A DNA stretch of 64,000 nt from assembly GCF_002288925.2 (NCBI RefSeq), contig NW_022098026.1, positions 17,693,290 to 17,757,289 on the forward strand, written 5' to 3'. Positions 41,673 through 53,110 of this stretch are shown piece by piece. This DNA is from Delphinapterus leucas. Lineage: Eukaryota; Chordata; Mammalia; Artiodactyla; Monodontidae. The first letter of the stretch is position 1. Each line of letters starts with the position of its first letter. The translations under genes were made by a program, and so were the position numbers. The notes under the pieces are model-generated. The model was not told the DNA's origin, made no database searches, and worked only from the letters and a program-made list of their open reading frames with translations.

Positions 41673-43920
41673 GTAAACACCTTCATGTTTGTTTTACAGT
41701 TTTCTTTTAACCGATTGTTGATAAATTTGGCATATGAGAGTGACCCTGGTAAGGCTTGAGTTGGCTAGCTGTAGTATTGTGTATCTTAAAAATAATTTAA
41801 GATTTTATTAATGAGGAAGGTGAATTTCTGGCTATAGAGTACACCAGGAAGTACCTCCTCTAGAAAATGGTATGATTGCAAGGACCTTTTAAAGGTTATA
41901 TCCTTTCTCTGAATTCTTTTACCCCTTAGGGTGATGGGGACAAGTAAAAGGATGTATACCCTATTAAGTATTGTGGCATTAAGTTTATAAAAGGGGAAGG
42001 GTACACATATTTATGCCTCACCTTGTTCACAGTGCATTTTTGGTGGCTTTGACCTGTAAAAACATCATGAATAAAAATTGTGACAAAAGAGGCTCACAGT
42101 ATGTAGTAGAAATCTGTAGAAACACTACAGATTATATTTTTAAATCAAATCAGTAACAAAATTGGTATAGACAGTTTGGTTAGGATAATATGCACTAGGG
42201 CTAGGAGTGAGTAGCTGTGTACTCTTCTGTATTGGTCTCCATCACAGAAAATGGCCTAGGATAGCTGAAAGCTCAAAGTATTGAATGGTTATGCATTTGA
42301 GATTATATTCCCTTGACAAGGACCTTGAGCTGTTTGTTGAGCTGGAGTGCCTCTCCAGTCTGATGCAGGTCCTTTGACTGTCATGGGAAAGATCAAGATT
42401 CTTATCCAACATGGTATGTAAACAAAATGGTTCTGTGAATTCTTTTCCTTTAGTGGTTCTCAAATGTTAGCATGCATCAGAATTACACGGAAGCTTCATT
42501 TAAACATTGCTGGGCCCTGTTCTTAGAATTTCTGATTTGCTAGGTGTAGGGTGGGTGTTAATAATTATCCATCTTTCAAGTTACCAGGTGATGTTGATGT
42601 CAAGGATAAAGGCCACACTTTGGTTTACCTGTAGCTGAAGTGTTACTGCTAGGCAGTTGTAATCAAACACCTGGTTTAGATAACTGTTGCTTGAAGTACT
42701 GGTTTTGCTACTATTAAAAACTAAAAATAAGGGGAATGTTGGAAAATAATCATTATTTGGGGGCACTCGCAAAGCATTTTTTAAAGAGTCGTTAATGGGA
42801 GACACCCATTTCAGAGCCCTAGATACTGCTTTCCCAAGTCAACCCTTTGTCTTTTGCTTGGAACATTAATAAAATCTTGAACAGCTAATTTACTGAAGTT
42901 TCAAGTGAATGGCAAAATGGAAGTAGGTACCTCTCATCACTCCATGTATAATTTGCTGAATTATAAACTTTATAGTTGACACAGGCTAGAGCTCAATTAA
43001 GGTACTAGTTAATTTGGAAAAGTTCTGAGGGAGAAGACTGTCAGGTAATACATGATTAATTTTTAAAAGGCTATATTAATACTTTTAAAAGGCTTTATCT
43101 TAAGACTTTTAGCCCTGGCCTTCCCTTGAAATTATAGTTCTTGCCTTAGATTTATAATTTCCATACAGTTTCAGAATTATGCAAAGCCACATGCACAGTA
43201 GAGAATGGGAAAATTGAAAGGCAGTATGTTACATGTAGTAGAGAAATGTCAAACGTATCCATGCCAATAGCATTTGTATTGCTGCCATTAGATACAAGTT
43301 TAATGATCTTTGAACCATCTTGTCATTGTGCTTCATACATGGCAGCATTGATGTATTGGTTCTGAGGACCTGATCCAAATGGATATACCAAGAGCAGCAG
43401 GAATGTCCTACCTTTGACAAGGACAAAATACTGAAGTTTCAGTCATTGCACCTGACTATCAAAAGTAGGGCCAATTTCTATGCTCTATTAGCAACCTTGC
43501 TAGGGTTGTTAAATCACAGCTACTTCCTTGGCAACTACCAACTATGTTCTTGATATATGTCCCCCCCTTTTTTTCCTACACTTTGTATCAAGTTAAGCCC
43601 TAGTTCATGCTCTGTGTGCACTCTATTTTGTGGTATGAAAACCTGTGGAAAGGAATTGGAGTTTAAATGATTCTTGGTGTAATGGATGGTGAAACTTTAG
43701 TGAAGACCTAACTGATTTTCCTGATGGTGGCTGCTTCTGCTTGCAAGTACAAAGTGTGTTTCTGACCCATCTCATTTTAAGTAGCTGGGCTGTGCAAAAC
43801 CAGCAAGGATGGGCTTGGCTCAGACTGGAAAAGAGGAATTTTTTTTTCCTCTTATCACCCTTCTGCAAAAACCTTTGTTTATTTTACATTTACAACTATA
43901 TACAAATTTGATCCTCTTTT
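41673..43920. other. MATR3-PAIP2 intergenic sequence
   Basis: No supported gene. It contains a MER5A-type element (42450-42620); the rest is unassigned. Short open frames on the minus strand around 43229-43426 and 43623-43868 have no recognisable homology. Confidence 0.6.
42450..42620 (+). repeat. MER5A-type hAT DNA transposon remnant
   Basis: 'agtggttctcaaatgttagc', 'gcatgcatcagaattacacg', 'ttgctgggccctgttcttag', 'ccaggtgatgttgatgtcaa': the order and wording of the MER5A consensus. The right terminal inverted repeat is eroded. Confidence 0.8.
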
Positions 43921-43930
43921 TAGGACAGTT

Positions 43931-44136
43931 TTTTTTTTTTTTTGCGGTACGCGGGCCTCTCACTGTTGTGGCCTCTCCCGTTGCGGAGCACAGGCTCCGG
44001 ACGCGCAGGCTCAGCGGCCATGGCTCACGGGCCTAGCCGCTCCCCGGCATGTGGGATCTTCCCGGACCGGGGCACGAACCCGTGTCCCCTGCATGGACAG
44101 GCGGTCTCTCAACCACTGTGCCACCAGGGAAGCCCA
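43931..44136 (-). mobile_element. Young-type CHR SINE, antisense
   Basis: Full reversed copy with T tail and head 'ccaccagggaagccca'. 'taggacagttttttttt' flanks both sides (43921 and 44137), the target-site duplication. It has the same orientation as the copy at 41458, 2.5 kb away. Confidence 0.96.
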
Positions 44137-44139
44137 TAG

Positions 44140-45207
44140 GACAGTTTTTTTTTTAATACACAAAATTTACCATCTTAGCCTTTTTTTGGGGGGGTGATAG
44201 GTAGGAAGTGGATTTATTTAGAGAGAAACTCCACAGACTGTGGGCCATCTCAGGAGAGAAAGGCCAGCCATTTTTTAATAACTTGCTTTATTCTGTTAAT
44301 ACCATAATTCACTTAACCAATTCCCTATTGATAGGCTTTTCAGTTTCTTGGTTGTTTATAACAGCTATGAATATCCTTACGTATCTATACATATGTCCGA
44401 TTTCTTCCCCATACATGGAGTGTTTGAGTCAGGATTTACACGTTCTACATTTTGACAATTCGGGGAGAGTGGGAACCTGTTCATAGCCATCCTACGCCTT
44501 CATAACCATCCTCTCCTGGTTGCTACTTCACCTTCCATCTCAAGTTAGAATTGTTAGTGCCTGAGACTGTTGAATGTCTGCAGCATTTTAAAACTGCACC
44601 TCTGATGGTTCCATTGCAGTGTCTTTTCTCATCATTGGCAAACTTACTAGCCTTCATTATTGTGATAGTGTTTTCCATTCATAGACCATCATCACCACCA
44701 TCCAGGCATAGCATAAAAACATGACAGTACCCTGGGCCCATCAGGCTTTCTCAGCCACAATGGTGAACTCACGGTGAGCTGGGAATTGAGATCTATAGCC
44801 CCTTTGTGTGAGAAAAACAACATAAGCCTTTGAATGGTTCAGATTAAAATAAGCCAGGATTTAGCAAAGATTATTTTTCAACATAACTTACATGGGTTGT
44901 GTTAATAAGTTCCATTTATCTCCATGATTAGCTTTTAAGATTGCCAGAGTCATCTACAGATTAAACTACCTATTTTGATTTTGTTCTCCCTCCTGTTCAT
45001 GCCTCTTCTAGCCTCGAGTTGATAGTTCCAGGTTCCTTGAATGAATCATGCTCCACAGACCAGTAAAACAGCACCATCTTTCCAGAGCTGTTGGCTCAGC
45101 AGGCAAGAAAGCCAAGCCCTTCCAGTTTAGGATACAGATCTGCAAATGTGGCCAAAGTGGTTGACCAAGGGACAACTGCCAAACTTTCTTTGGAGCTTTG
45201 AGTGACT
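44140..45207. other. Intergenic, unassigned
   Basis: 44165-44420 has the flavour of an old LINE-1 3' end ('agtttcttggttgtttataa'). The rest shows no gene or recognised repeat. Confidence 0.35.
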
Positions 45208-45215
45208 CAAAGCAG

Positions 45216-45294
45216 TTTTTTTTTTTTTTTTTTTTTGCGGTACGCGGTACTGCATCGGCAGGCGGACTCAACCACTGTGCCACCAGGGAAGCCC
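45216..45294 (-). mobile_element. Severely internally deleted CHR SINE, antisense
   Basis: T tail and the SINE 3' end 'gcggtacgcgg' join directly to 'tactgcatcggcaggcggac' and the head 'ccaccagggaagcccc'. About 120 nt of the middle are absent. Target-site duplication caaagcag lies at 45208-45215 and 45295-45302. Confidence 0.9.
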
Positions 45295-46357
45295 CAAAGC
45301 AGATTTTTAATGAGTGAAATGGCCCTAGAGAGAAGCCCTCGCTTGAATTCAAGAGTTTCATGGAGGGAACTTTTTTTTTCTTTAGTTTTAGCAGTTATAA
45401 AAGCTTGTGGTTTTTTAAAGATTCAAGTTGTACAAGAGAGTAAAAAGATAAATCTCAGTCCCTCATTTTACTTCCCCAAGGGGAAGAAGTTAGAAGTTTT
45501 TGTGTGTCCCCTGTCAAATATAATGTATATTCGGAATTTTCTTACACATACTATACACTGTAGCTTGATTAGCATCACTAAAAATATATCGGGACTTGCC
45601 AGTGATGAAGCAAGGAAGCATGGATTAGAGTAACGTGTGCGGGGCAGCCCATCCAAGATCATGGACGAGGAAATTCTTGGACCCTTAGGTCTCACCCTTC
45701 TATCTTACCTCTGGACAGAGTATTTCCTCCCTTAGCCTGGGCACCATATATATATATAGGTAATTTGCGCCTGTGTGTTAAGATCTAGCTTCAAAAAGTG
45801 TGTTCCTGAACGTGTATGAGTGCAGGTGCTTGTAGATCAGTTAACATGCCTCTGTGAATTTGTCTTAGTTTACTATTTCTGTGTTATGTTTCTGTGTCAG
45901 GATCTCTGGATATGACTTGGTACATGTCACTCGTAGTGTGACGCTGTGTATCACGTTTGGTGTGTGTTCCTGGGTGTGTGAGTGCGCTGTCGTTATCTAG
46001 ATGTTCCTATTTGATGTCAGTGTGTTTGATGTAACCGTTGCGGTGTGAATAGTCCACGTCTGTGTATCTTTTCTGGGTCTCCTTCCCAGCTCCCCCACTC
46101 ACTGCATCCCATCATTCTTGAAGGATGCGCGGTTGTGGGGACACTGGCCCAGCTCCGCTTCGGTTTTCCTGAGAGAACACGACAGGACTCCCAGTGTTCC
46201 CCGCGGCCGCCAGGGTACGCTGGAAAGGCCGTTGCGCATGCACATGTGTGCAGCTTGGGCGACGAGAACTTTGAGGTCGCCCTTTCTCTCCCGCGCGCTC
46301 TCTGGCGGCCTCGGAGGGCAACGATGACAAAACGAGAGGCGGAGCCGGCGGCGACGG

Positions 46358-46377
46358 CGGAAGTGAAGTCACTTCCG
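46358..46377. promoter_or_regulatory. Palindromic double ETS site
   Basis: cggaagtga-ag-tcacttccg: two ETS consensus sites (CCGGAAGT class: GABP, ELK) as an exact 9-nt inverted repeat around a 2-nt centre. The centre, tgaagtca, is one base from the CRE tgacgtca, so this also resembles the ETS/CREB composite element. Confidence 0.75.
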
Positions 46378-46399
46378 GGCTGGGGTGTTTGTTTGGACT

Positions 46400-46513
46400 G
46401 GAGAAGGGAGGCGGCGGGCGAAGCGCGCGTCGAGCGGGGTAGCGGCGCTGCCTGTGGAGATCCACGGAGGCCGACCGGATTCGTTGGCTGCCGTCCCCGC
46501 TGCCGTGCACTGG
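46400..46513 (+). other. PAIP2: PAIP2 non-coding exon 1 (approximate start)
   Basis: GC-rich leader ending at donor 'ctgg|gtgagg'. No ATG is present. The start is inferred from the promoter elements and is not fixed by sequence. Confidence 0.6.
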
Positions 46514-47939
46514 GTGAGGGGTTCTCTCGGGCGGAGCGGCGAGAAGGGTGCGGCGGCCCGGCGGTGGAGGGGCAGCACCTCGGCGACGGCTGAGGGGCCT
46601 AGAGGGTCCCCTGGGTTGTTGGCTACCAAGCCTGTATGGCCCCCATTGTTCCTTGCCTCTTCCAGCCGAGTCTGAGGGATGATCTTGGACAACTTAGTCT
46701 CTTTCTTCTCTGAGAAATGGCCGTCGCTTTTTTTCTCATTGTCATTATTATGGTTTGGATCTCGCAGCTCTCTATCCGGGTCCTCGGTGGCGCGCGAGGG
46801 TTGCCGGGATAGCACTTTCTCGCGTGCTCCCCCTCTCTCCAATCGCTTCACCCACCCTCCGATACCCTTTTCCCCTGCCCCCCACTGCCGCCTCGGCAAC
46901 AAAGCTCATTGTTTCTCCCCACTTTACGCCTGCGCGTCGCCACGCGCAGCCCCTACTTGCTGCGCTTGCGCGCTCCTCCAGAAGCTTGGGTGGGGGAAGA
47001 GAAAGGGGCGGAGGGACTGGCGGGCTGGCGATAGTCCTAGGGGAGCATTCTGTAACCGTCCATGAGCTTGTACCTTTCTGATGATCCCCTTTCTCCGGTT
47101 TCTTCGCCTTCCCCTGACCCTTATTTTTAGTTACATTGTATTCCGTGCTCGGGATAGGAGGGCCTTTGGAGTACTGGCAGCTCCTACTCCAGGACTGTTT
47201 TGAACCAGATGAACCCATCCAATTCACATTCTTTTGGTTTTGGTTATCTCACTTTTTAATTTCTACTACTGTGCTTATTCTCTCCCACCATCAAAAATAT
47301 ATGGCTTGTGGTAAAGTTGTTTGTTTCAAAACATTTGTTGAAGCAGTCAGCAATGGTATTCTCTAGTAACTGCAAAAGGTGGCCTTTTCTGCTTCCTTTT
47401 GTTGTCTTATTTTCCCTGATTTTGCAACCCCATCATCTCACAGAAACCGCAAACTCTAGAATTTGGCTTCCAGTATGCCGTGGGATGAGGTCTAACAGCT
47501 GACAGCTTTTGACATTTCAACAGAAGACAAATTCCCATTTTGCATGTGCTGGTTAACCTTGTTAACCTGATAGCATAATTTGTCACAATTTGCCTTTGAG
47601 CAGTTGGTCGGGTGTTGGTTTGCCTTTGAAATTTCGTGGGCTGCAGGTTATGTTTGCAAATAAGGGTCTCTCAGGGTTTTTAATGAGATTCCTAGTGTTT
47701 ACTGTTTTGTGCTTCTGTTTCCGGTTTGTGAGAGGATAGTTGGGGCAAATTAGTCTGTTTATATTACTTGTTAATTGTGAACTTGAACAGAACTTACTTT
47801 TTCTCACAAGTAAGTGTCTATGATAAAAAGATAGGTAACCCCCCCCAAAAGTATAGCCTCCTTATCTGTTTCTTTCAGGGATGGGAGCTAAGTGAGTTTC
47901 ATATTTATTATTAACCTGTGAAATAGGCAGGGTAAGTTT

Positions 47940-48209
47940 TTTTTTTTAATACAAATTTTAAAATATTTATTTATTTTTGGCTGTGTTGGGTCTTCGTTGC
48001 TGTGCGCAGGCTTTCTCTAGTTGCCACGAGTGGAGGCTACTCTTTGTTGCGCTGTGCAGGCTTCAGTAGTTGTGGCATGTGGGCTCAGTAGTTGTGGCTC
48101 ACGGGCTTAGTTGCTTCACAGCATGTGGGATCTTCCCGGACCAGGGCTTGAATCCCTGTCCCCTTCATTGGCAGGCGGATTCTTAACCACTGTGCCACCA
48201 GGGAAGCCC
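47940..48209 (-). mobile_element. CHR SINE, long subtype, antisense
   Basis: 'ttggctgtgttgggtcttcg' to 'gtgccaccagggaagccc', with near-exact direct repeats aggcagggtaagtttt (47926) and aggcagagtaagtttt (48211). Confidence 0.93.
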
Positions 48210-48269
48210 TAGGCAGAGTAAGTTTTATCCTGCCCATTTTGAAATCAGGAAAATAGAAACTTGAGAGAT

Positions 48270-48505
48270 TATTTTATTAGGCACATATTTCCATAGCACT
48301 TAGTAATGCCAGGCATTGTTCGAAGTGCTTTTACAAGTATTTAATCTTTAATGTCTGTAGGCAGTAAGTACTACTGTAAAATGAAGATTATAAATGAGAA
48401 ATGTGAAGTAACTTGCCCAGTGTTACATAGCTAATAAAAGCTGGAATTCAAATCCAAATACTCCAGAGATTATGTGCTCTTAACCACTATAGTGTGTTGC
48501 CTGGG
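48270..48505 (-). repeat. MIR SINE remnant
   Basis: Reversed MIR: 'aatgccaggcattgttcgaa', 'gaagtaacttgcccagtgtt', 'ctggaattcaaatcc', 'gtgctcttaaccactatagt'. One of the better preserved MIR copies here. Confidence 0.9.
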
Positions 48506-48705
48506 ATTTAGTAGCATATCCAAGGTACTCTAGGTGGTTAGTGGCATATCTGGGACTTGAATCCAATGCAAGGTTAAAGTTGTCCAAGTTGTCATCTTTG
48601 TGATCTGGATCACCCTGTTGCACAGATGCATTAATAGTTTGTATATGTTACAGCCTGAGGTTCAGTTCCAATAACTCAGTCTTTTTTCTTAATGTCTTCA
48701 TCGTT

Positions 48706-48871
48706 TAGAGTGGTGCTGTCCGGTAAGATAGCTACTAAGCACATGTCTGTTGAGCACCTGAAATGTAGCAAGTGCAACTGAAGAACTAAAATTTTAATTG
48801 TATTGAATTAAAATTAAATTTAAATAGCCACATGTACCTGGTGGCTACCACATTGGATAGTGTGGGTTTAT
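48706..48871. repeat. Probable hAT-type non-autonomous DNA transposon remnant
   Basis: The ends 'gtggtgctgtccggtaagat' and 'gctaccacattggatagtgt' are roughly inverted repeats of each other, with 'gttgagcacctgaaatgtag' and 'aaatagccacatgtacctgg' internally. It resembles a known mammalian MER element; the family is not certain. Confidence 0.55.
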
Positions 48872-49094
48872 TTGAATTGCCTTTGCTTTTTATTTTTTGT
48901 ATCAGTTTTTATAAATAAGGATGGTATTTCTGATGTGCTTTGAGCTTTTATCAGCAGTGTTGAGCCATCCTTACTCTGACCTGATCACCCTGGTTACACT
49001 ACAGTTGAGATTAGGGTTATACTCTCTGGGACTTTTCTGTGACATTGTTTCACTCCTACAGATGTTTGGACCTATTATTTTTATTTATACAAAT

Positions 49095-49625
49095 TTATAT
49101 TTGCTCTAAGTGTTTAATAATACTATTACGTGCCAGGCTGTCTGCCTAGGTACAGATGGGGAACCTGAAGCACAGAGAGGTTAAATAACTTGCCCATTGT
49201 CACATGGCTAAAACGTCACATGGCCTGGTTCCAGAGCCCCTTTTTTGTTTTTTTAATTTTTACTTTTATTTTTATTTGTTTATTTTTGGTTGCGTTGGAT
49301 CTTCGTTGTTGCGCGCGGGCTTTCTCTAGTTGCAGTGAGAGGGGACTATTCTTCCATTGTGGTGCGCAGGCTTCTCATTGCAGTGGCTTCTCTTGTTGCA
49401 GAGCACAGGCTCTAGGTACGCAGGTGCAGTAGTTGTGGCACACAGGCTCTAGACCGCAGGCTCAGTATTTGTGGCGCATGGGCTTAGTTGCTCTGCGGCA
49501 TGTGGGATCTTCCTGGACCAGGGATTGAACCTGTGTCCCCTGCATTGGCAGGTGGCTTGTTAACTACTGCACCAGCAGGGAAATCCCAGAGCCCATGCTT
49601 TTAATCGTTCCTTTATACTGCCAAA
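49095..49625 (-). repeat. MIR SINE split by a CHR SINE
   Basis: Left part: 'acgtgccaggctgtctgcct', 'aggttaaataacttgcccat'. It is interrupted at 'ccagagccc' by the SINE at 49237-49587, and resumes with 'cagagcccatgcttttaatc'. Confidence 0.8.
49237..49587 (-). mobile_element. CHR SINE, long subtype, antisense
   Basis: Complete long copy of about 340 nt with an extra internal block ('ggcttctcattgcagtggct'). Target-site duplication 'ccagagccc' on both sides. Confidence 0.93.
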
Positions 49626-49821
49626 CATTAAAGCAAAATATTCAGCGCTGCTCACAGACTTCTGAATTAAATACAGAGGCTGATGCAGAAATTTATCTTC
49701 TCTAATTAAAATACATACGTATACAATATATATGTGTACAAATAAGGTTAAGGAGTCTACTGTAGTTCAAAGTAGAGTCCAGTGGAATAAGAAAAGGTGT
49801 TATGTCTGTCGGGTCGGTTTT

Positions 49822-49957
49822 TTTATTTTTGGGGGTTTTGGGTTTTTTTGGCCGTGCCACGGCTTGTGGGATCTTAGTTCCCTGACCAGGGATCAAACCC
49901 AGGCCCCCAGCAGTGGAACCCCGGAATCCTAACCACTGGATCACCAGGGAATTCCCT
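49822..49957 (-). mobile_element. CHR-related SINE, short subtype, antisense
   Basis: 'ggccgtgccacggcttgtgg', 'gaccagggatcaaacccagg', head 'atcaccagggaattccc'. Confidence 0.9.
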
Positions 49958-50033
49958 GTGGAGTCAGTTTAATGAAAGAAGCGGAAAGAGAATCCTGTTT
50001 GAATTTTAATGAGAATTTTTTTTGAAGAGTTAA

Positions 50034-50145
50034 TGTTTTTATTTTTTTATTACAGTTTTATTGAGATATAATTGAAATATAGCACTGTATAAGTTTAAGG
50101 TATACAGCATAATGATTTGATTTACATGTATCATGAAGTGTTTAA
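50034..50145 (-). repeat. LINE-1 3' end fragment, antisense
   Basis: 'cagttttattgagatataat' and 'tgtataagtttaaggtatac': the reversed L1M terminal sequence. Confidence 0.7.
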
Positions 50146-50639
50146 TGAGAATTCTTAAGAAAGTAGGGGGAGACTTTCTAAAACTTAAAAGATTTCCGTA
50201 TTTTAAAATTTTGTAGGGACTATGAAAGGATGGACACTGCTGGAAACCAGTATGTGTAAGAGGCATTTCAGAAGGGAACAAACAGCTGAAGTAAAGAGTT
50301 TGTAGATTTAAAGTGCCAGGCATCAGAAAAAACAGCTCTCACCTAACCAGAATCTGGCAAAATCTCTGAGTTTAGGTGTTAGGCTCTCATATCAGGCGTG
50401 ATGTAAACAGCATGTTTACAAAAGAAAGAAAATTCATTTTCTACAATAGTGGAAGTTGGAATATTCATAGGTTATTGATAGAAAGGACAAGTCTAAATCT
50501 GTCCCACTTAATATTACTGTTCAAATATGAAAGCAAAAGACAGTTTCAGACATGAAGTAGCTTAGAAATTTATATCCTCAGGTAACCTTTTGAAGAAATA
50601 TTAAGGCAAAATAAAGGTGTCAAGTTAGCGGAAGATGAT

Positions 50640-50690
50640 TTTATATATATATATATCATATATATATATGATTATATATATAAGAGAATA
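50640..50690. repeat. (TA)n tract with near-palindromic centre
   Basis: tatatatatatatat-c-atatatatatatga-t-tatatatata: alternating TA broken by single bases, able to fold into a long hairpin or cruciform. Confidence 0.85.
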
Positions 50691-50917
50691 CCTAATAGTG
50701 TAGATCTAACAGTGCTAATTATTTCTATAAAACTCAGGATATGGGGTGGGGAGAGGAAGTGGGTAAGTAAAATCATCCTAAAGGCCTTGCTTTGTCTGGG
50801 AGCAGGGATTGGGTTGGATATATTGAAGAAGATAAAGCATTCTAAATGTCTTGAGTTGGTTTGAGGGTGTATAGAGTATTTTTTTAATTGATAGGAAACC
50901 GTTCAAACTAATTTCAC

Positions 50918-50998
50918 AATAGATATAAGTCAAATCATTGTGCTGTACACTTTAAACTTCTACAGTGCTGTATGTCAGTTATATCTCAAAACTGGGGG
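50918..50998 (+). repeat. LINE-1 3' end fragment, sense
   Basis: 'aaatcattgtgctgtacact' and 'gtatgtcagttatatctcaa' end at a G run: terminal LINE-1 sequence, short. Confidence 0.65.
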
Positions 50999-51339
50999 GG
51001 GAAAGCCAACTGAAATTCCACAGTAGTTTGTAAGTTACGGAAAATAAATCAAGTATTTTTTTAAAAATCTGCTTAAAATAGTAAAGTAAACGTTACAGGA
51101 ATAGAATGTAAAAAGAAGCTATAAGAAAGCTAAATATGAAGTTACGATGAAAGACAATACCAAGCATCAGTTACCAAAAATGTTAATTCCCTGTGAGACA
51201 GATCCTCAGACTGGGTCAAGTAATCTAGCTGTTATAGTACAGGACTTGAATATATCGCTTTCAGAATTTAACAGGTAAAGTTTAAAAAAAAGAAAGAAAA
51301 AAAAGATCAGCCTAATATATATGCATCATTTTTTTATGT

Positions 51340-51530
51340 AAGAAATAGAAATCACAACAACAAGGTCCTAGTGTATAGCACAGGGAACTATATTCAATAT
51401 ATGTGAAACCATAATGGAAAAGAATGTAAAAAAAGAACGTGTATGTGTATAACTGAGTCACTTTGCTGTACAGCAGAGATTGGTACAACGTTGTAAATCA
51501 ACTATACTTCAATTTTAAAAATTGACAGAA
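51340..51530 (+). mobile_element. LINE-1 3' end, sense
   Basis: 'agtgtatagcacagggaact', 'ataatggaaaagaatgtaaa' and 'gtaaatcaactatacttcaa' in order: a terminal piece with A-rich tail, younger than the L1M fragments. Confidence 0.88.
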
Positions 51531-52089
51531 AAGAAAAGAAATGGAAGTCACACATTTTTCTCTTTAGGCCCAAGGAACATTTTGCAAAAATCATTAGTTG
51601 CCTGCAAACAAAACTGTAATAAGTTCCCAAAAGTGAAGGTTTTCTGGCTGCATTTTATAACATAATAAAACTAGAAATCAGGCATCAAAAGGTAACCAAA
51701 AGAACCTTAACCACTTGGAAATTAAGAACATTCTTCTGAATAATCTCTGGCTTATTATAAATTAAATAATTTGTAGTTACCTGAAGTTGGTAACTGTATT
51801 CTATATTAAAATTTCTAGGGAAAATTCATAGATATAAAATTTTTATTTGTGAAAGTTTGAAAATAAACATTTGTCAACTTGAAAAACAGAGCAACAAATT
51901 GAAGTTATGTAAAAAGGAAGGGAAAAATAATGTGAGAAAAGTAAAATTAATAAAATAAACAAAAAATAAGTAGAAACGATCAATAAAACCAAAAGCAGGA
52001 GTTTTGTTTATTAAAGTTGAATTTTTAAATAGGTAATCCATTCCCAAAAAAAGATATAAAAAATATCCTTAGCCATCTAGTTCTCCTCC

Positions 52090-53110
52090 CTGTAGGTAAC
52101 CAGTATTCTCAGTTTTGTTTTTAGCAGCTCTTACTGACCTATAGTTCACATACCATGCAATTCATCCATTTGAAGTGTATAGTAGAGTAGTTTTTAGTAT
52201 ATTGCCAGAGTTGTGCATCGATCACCACAGTCAATTTTAGAACATTTTCTTTACCCCAAAAAGAAATCTTGTTCCCATCGTCTGTCATACAATATGTGTT
52301 CCTTGGTGACTAGCTTCTTTCATTTAGCATATTTTCAGTATTCATCCATTTATCAAGTGGTGGACCTTTGGGTTTTATCCACTTTTTGGCTATTAAGAAT
52401 AATATTTCTATGAACATTTGTGTGTATAAGTTTTTATGTAGACATATTTTTTTTTCTCTTGGGTATATACTTAGGAGTGGAATTGCTGAGTTATAAGGTA
52501 ATTCCGTGTTTAATCTTTTGGGGAACTGCCAGACTGTTTTCCAGAGCAGCTGCACCATTTTAACATTCCCACTGGCAGTGAATGAGCATTCCGTTTCTCC
52601 ACATTTTCACTAATATAAAGTGGTATCTCGTGGTTTTGATTTGCATTTTCCCTGAAGGTTAAGGATGTTGAGCATCTTTTCATGTGTTTATTGGCCTTTG
52701 GAGAACTGTCTATTCAGATCCTTTGCACATTTTTAAATTGGTTGTTTTGGGGACTTCCCTGGCGGTCCAGTGGTTCAGACTTCACCTTCCAATGGGGGGG
52801 GGGCGGGAGGGGGCGAGTGCGAGTTCGATCCCTGGTTAGGGAGCTAAGATCCCACATGCCTCCTGGCCAAAAAACCAAAACATAGAACAGAAGCGATATT
52901 GTAACAAATTCAATAAAGACTTTAAAAAATGGTCCACCTCAAAAAAAATCTTAAATTGGTTGGTTGTCCTTTTATTATTGAGTTGTAATAGTTCTTTATA
53001 TATTCTAGATGTAGTTCCCTTATCAGATACAATTTCCTTCTCAGTTTGTTTTCTGTCTTTCTAGAGATTCTATGCATTTGCAAATTGTGAACACACACCT
53101 TTCTTTTATA
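52090..53110 (-). mobile_element. Old LINE-1 3' region, antisense, split by a SINE
   Basis: Reversed LINE-1: 'ttataaggtaattccgtgtt', 'ctgccagactgttttccaga', 'tggttttgatttgcattttc', then after the SINE 'ttttattattgagttgtaat'. A minus frame 52558-52310 keeps LINE-1 ORF2-like LLWKTVWQFPK. Dead. Confidence 0.8.
52745..52950 (+). mobile_element. CHR-related SINE with 'aacaaattcaataaagactt' tail and G expansion
   Basis: Same subtype as the copy at 14791. A 12-nt exact target-site duplication, ttaaattggttg, lies at 52733-52744 and 52951-52962. The 'ccaatgcagggg' region has become a G-rich tract (52794-52813). Confidence 0.93.

Larger units (their letters stand above)
46090..47060. promoter_or_regulatory. 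PAIP2: PAIP2 CpG-island promoter
   Basis: Dense CpG region. It carries an NRF1-like tgcgcatgcac (46233-46243), a perfect ETS palindrome (46358-46377) and a good donor at 46514. There is no TATA box. The transcription start is probably just downstream of the palindrome. Confidence 0.85.

Noticed and set aside
43229..43868. Minus-strand open frames between MATR3 and PAIP2 with a partly protein-like appearance
   Set aside because: I could not match any of the three reading frames to a known family, stops recur, and there is no promoter or splice context. A blastx search would decide whether it is a decayed processed pseudogene.
46045..47227. Long overlapping open frames on both strands (up to 182 codons) around the PAIP2 CpG island
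   Set aside because: GC-rich sequence lacks stop codons, so long frames are expected. Composition is Arg/Ala/Gly/Pro-rich with no domain, and the region is explained as promoter and non-coding exon.
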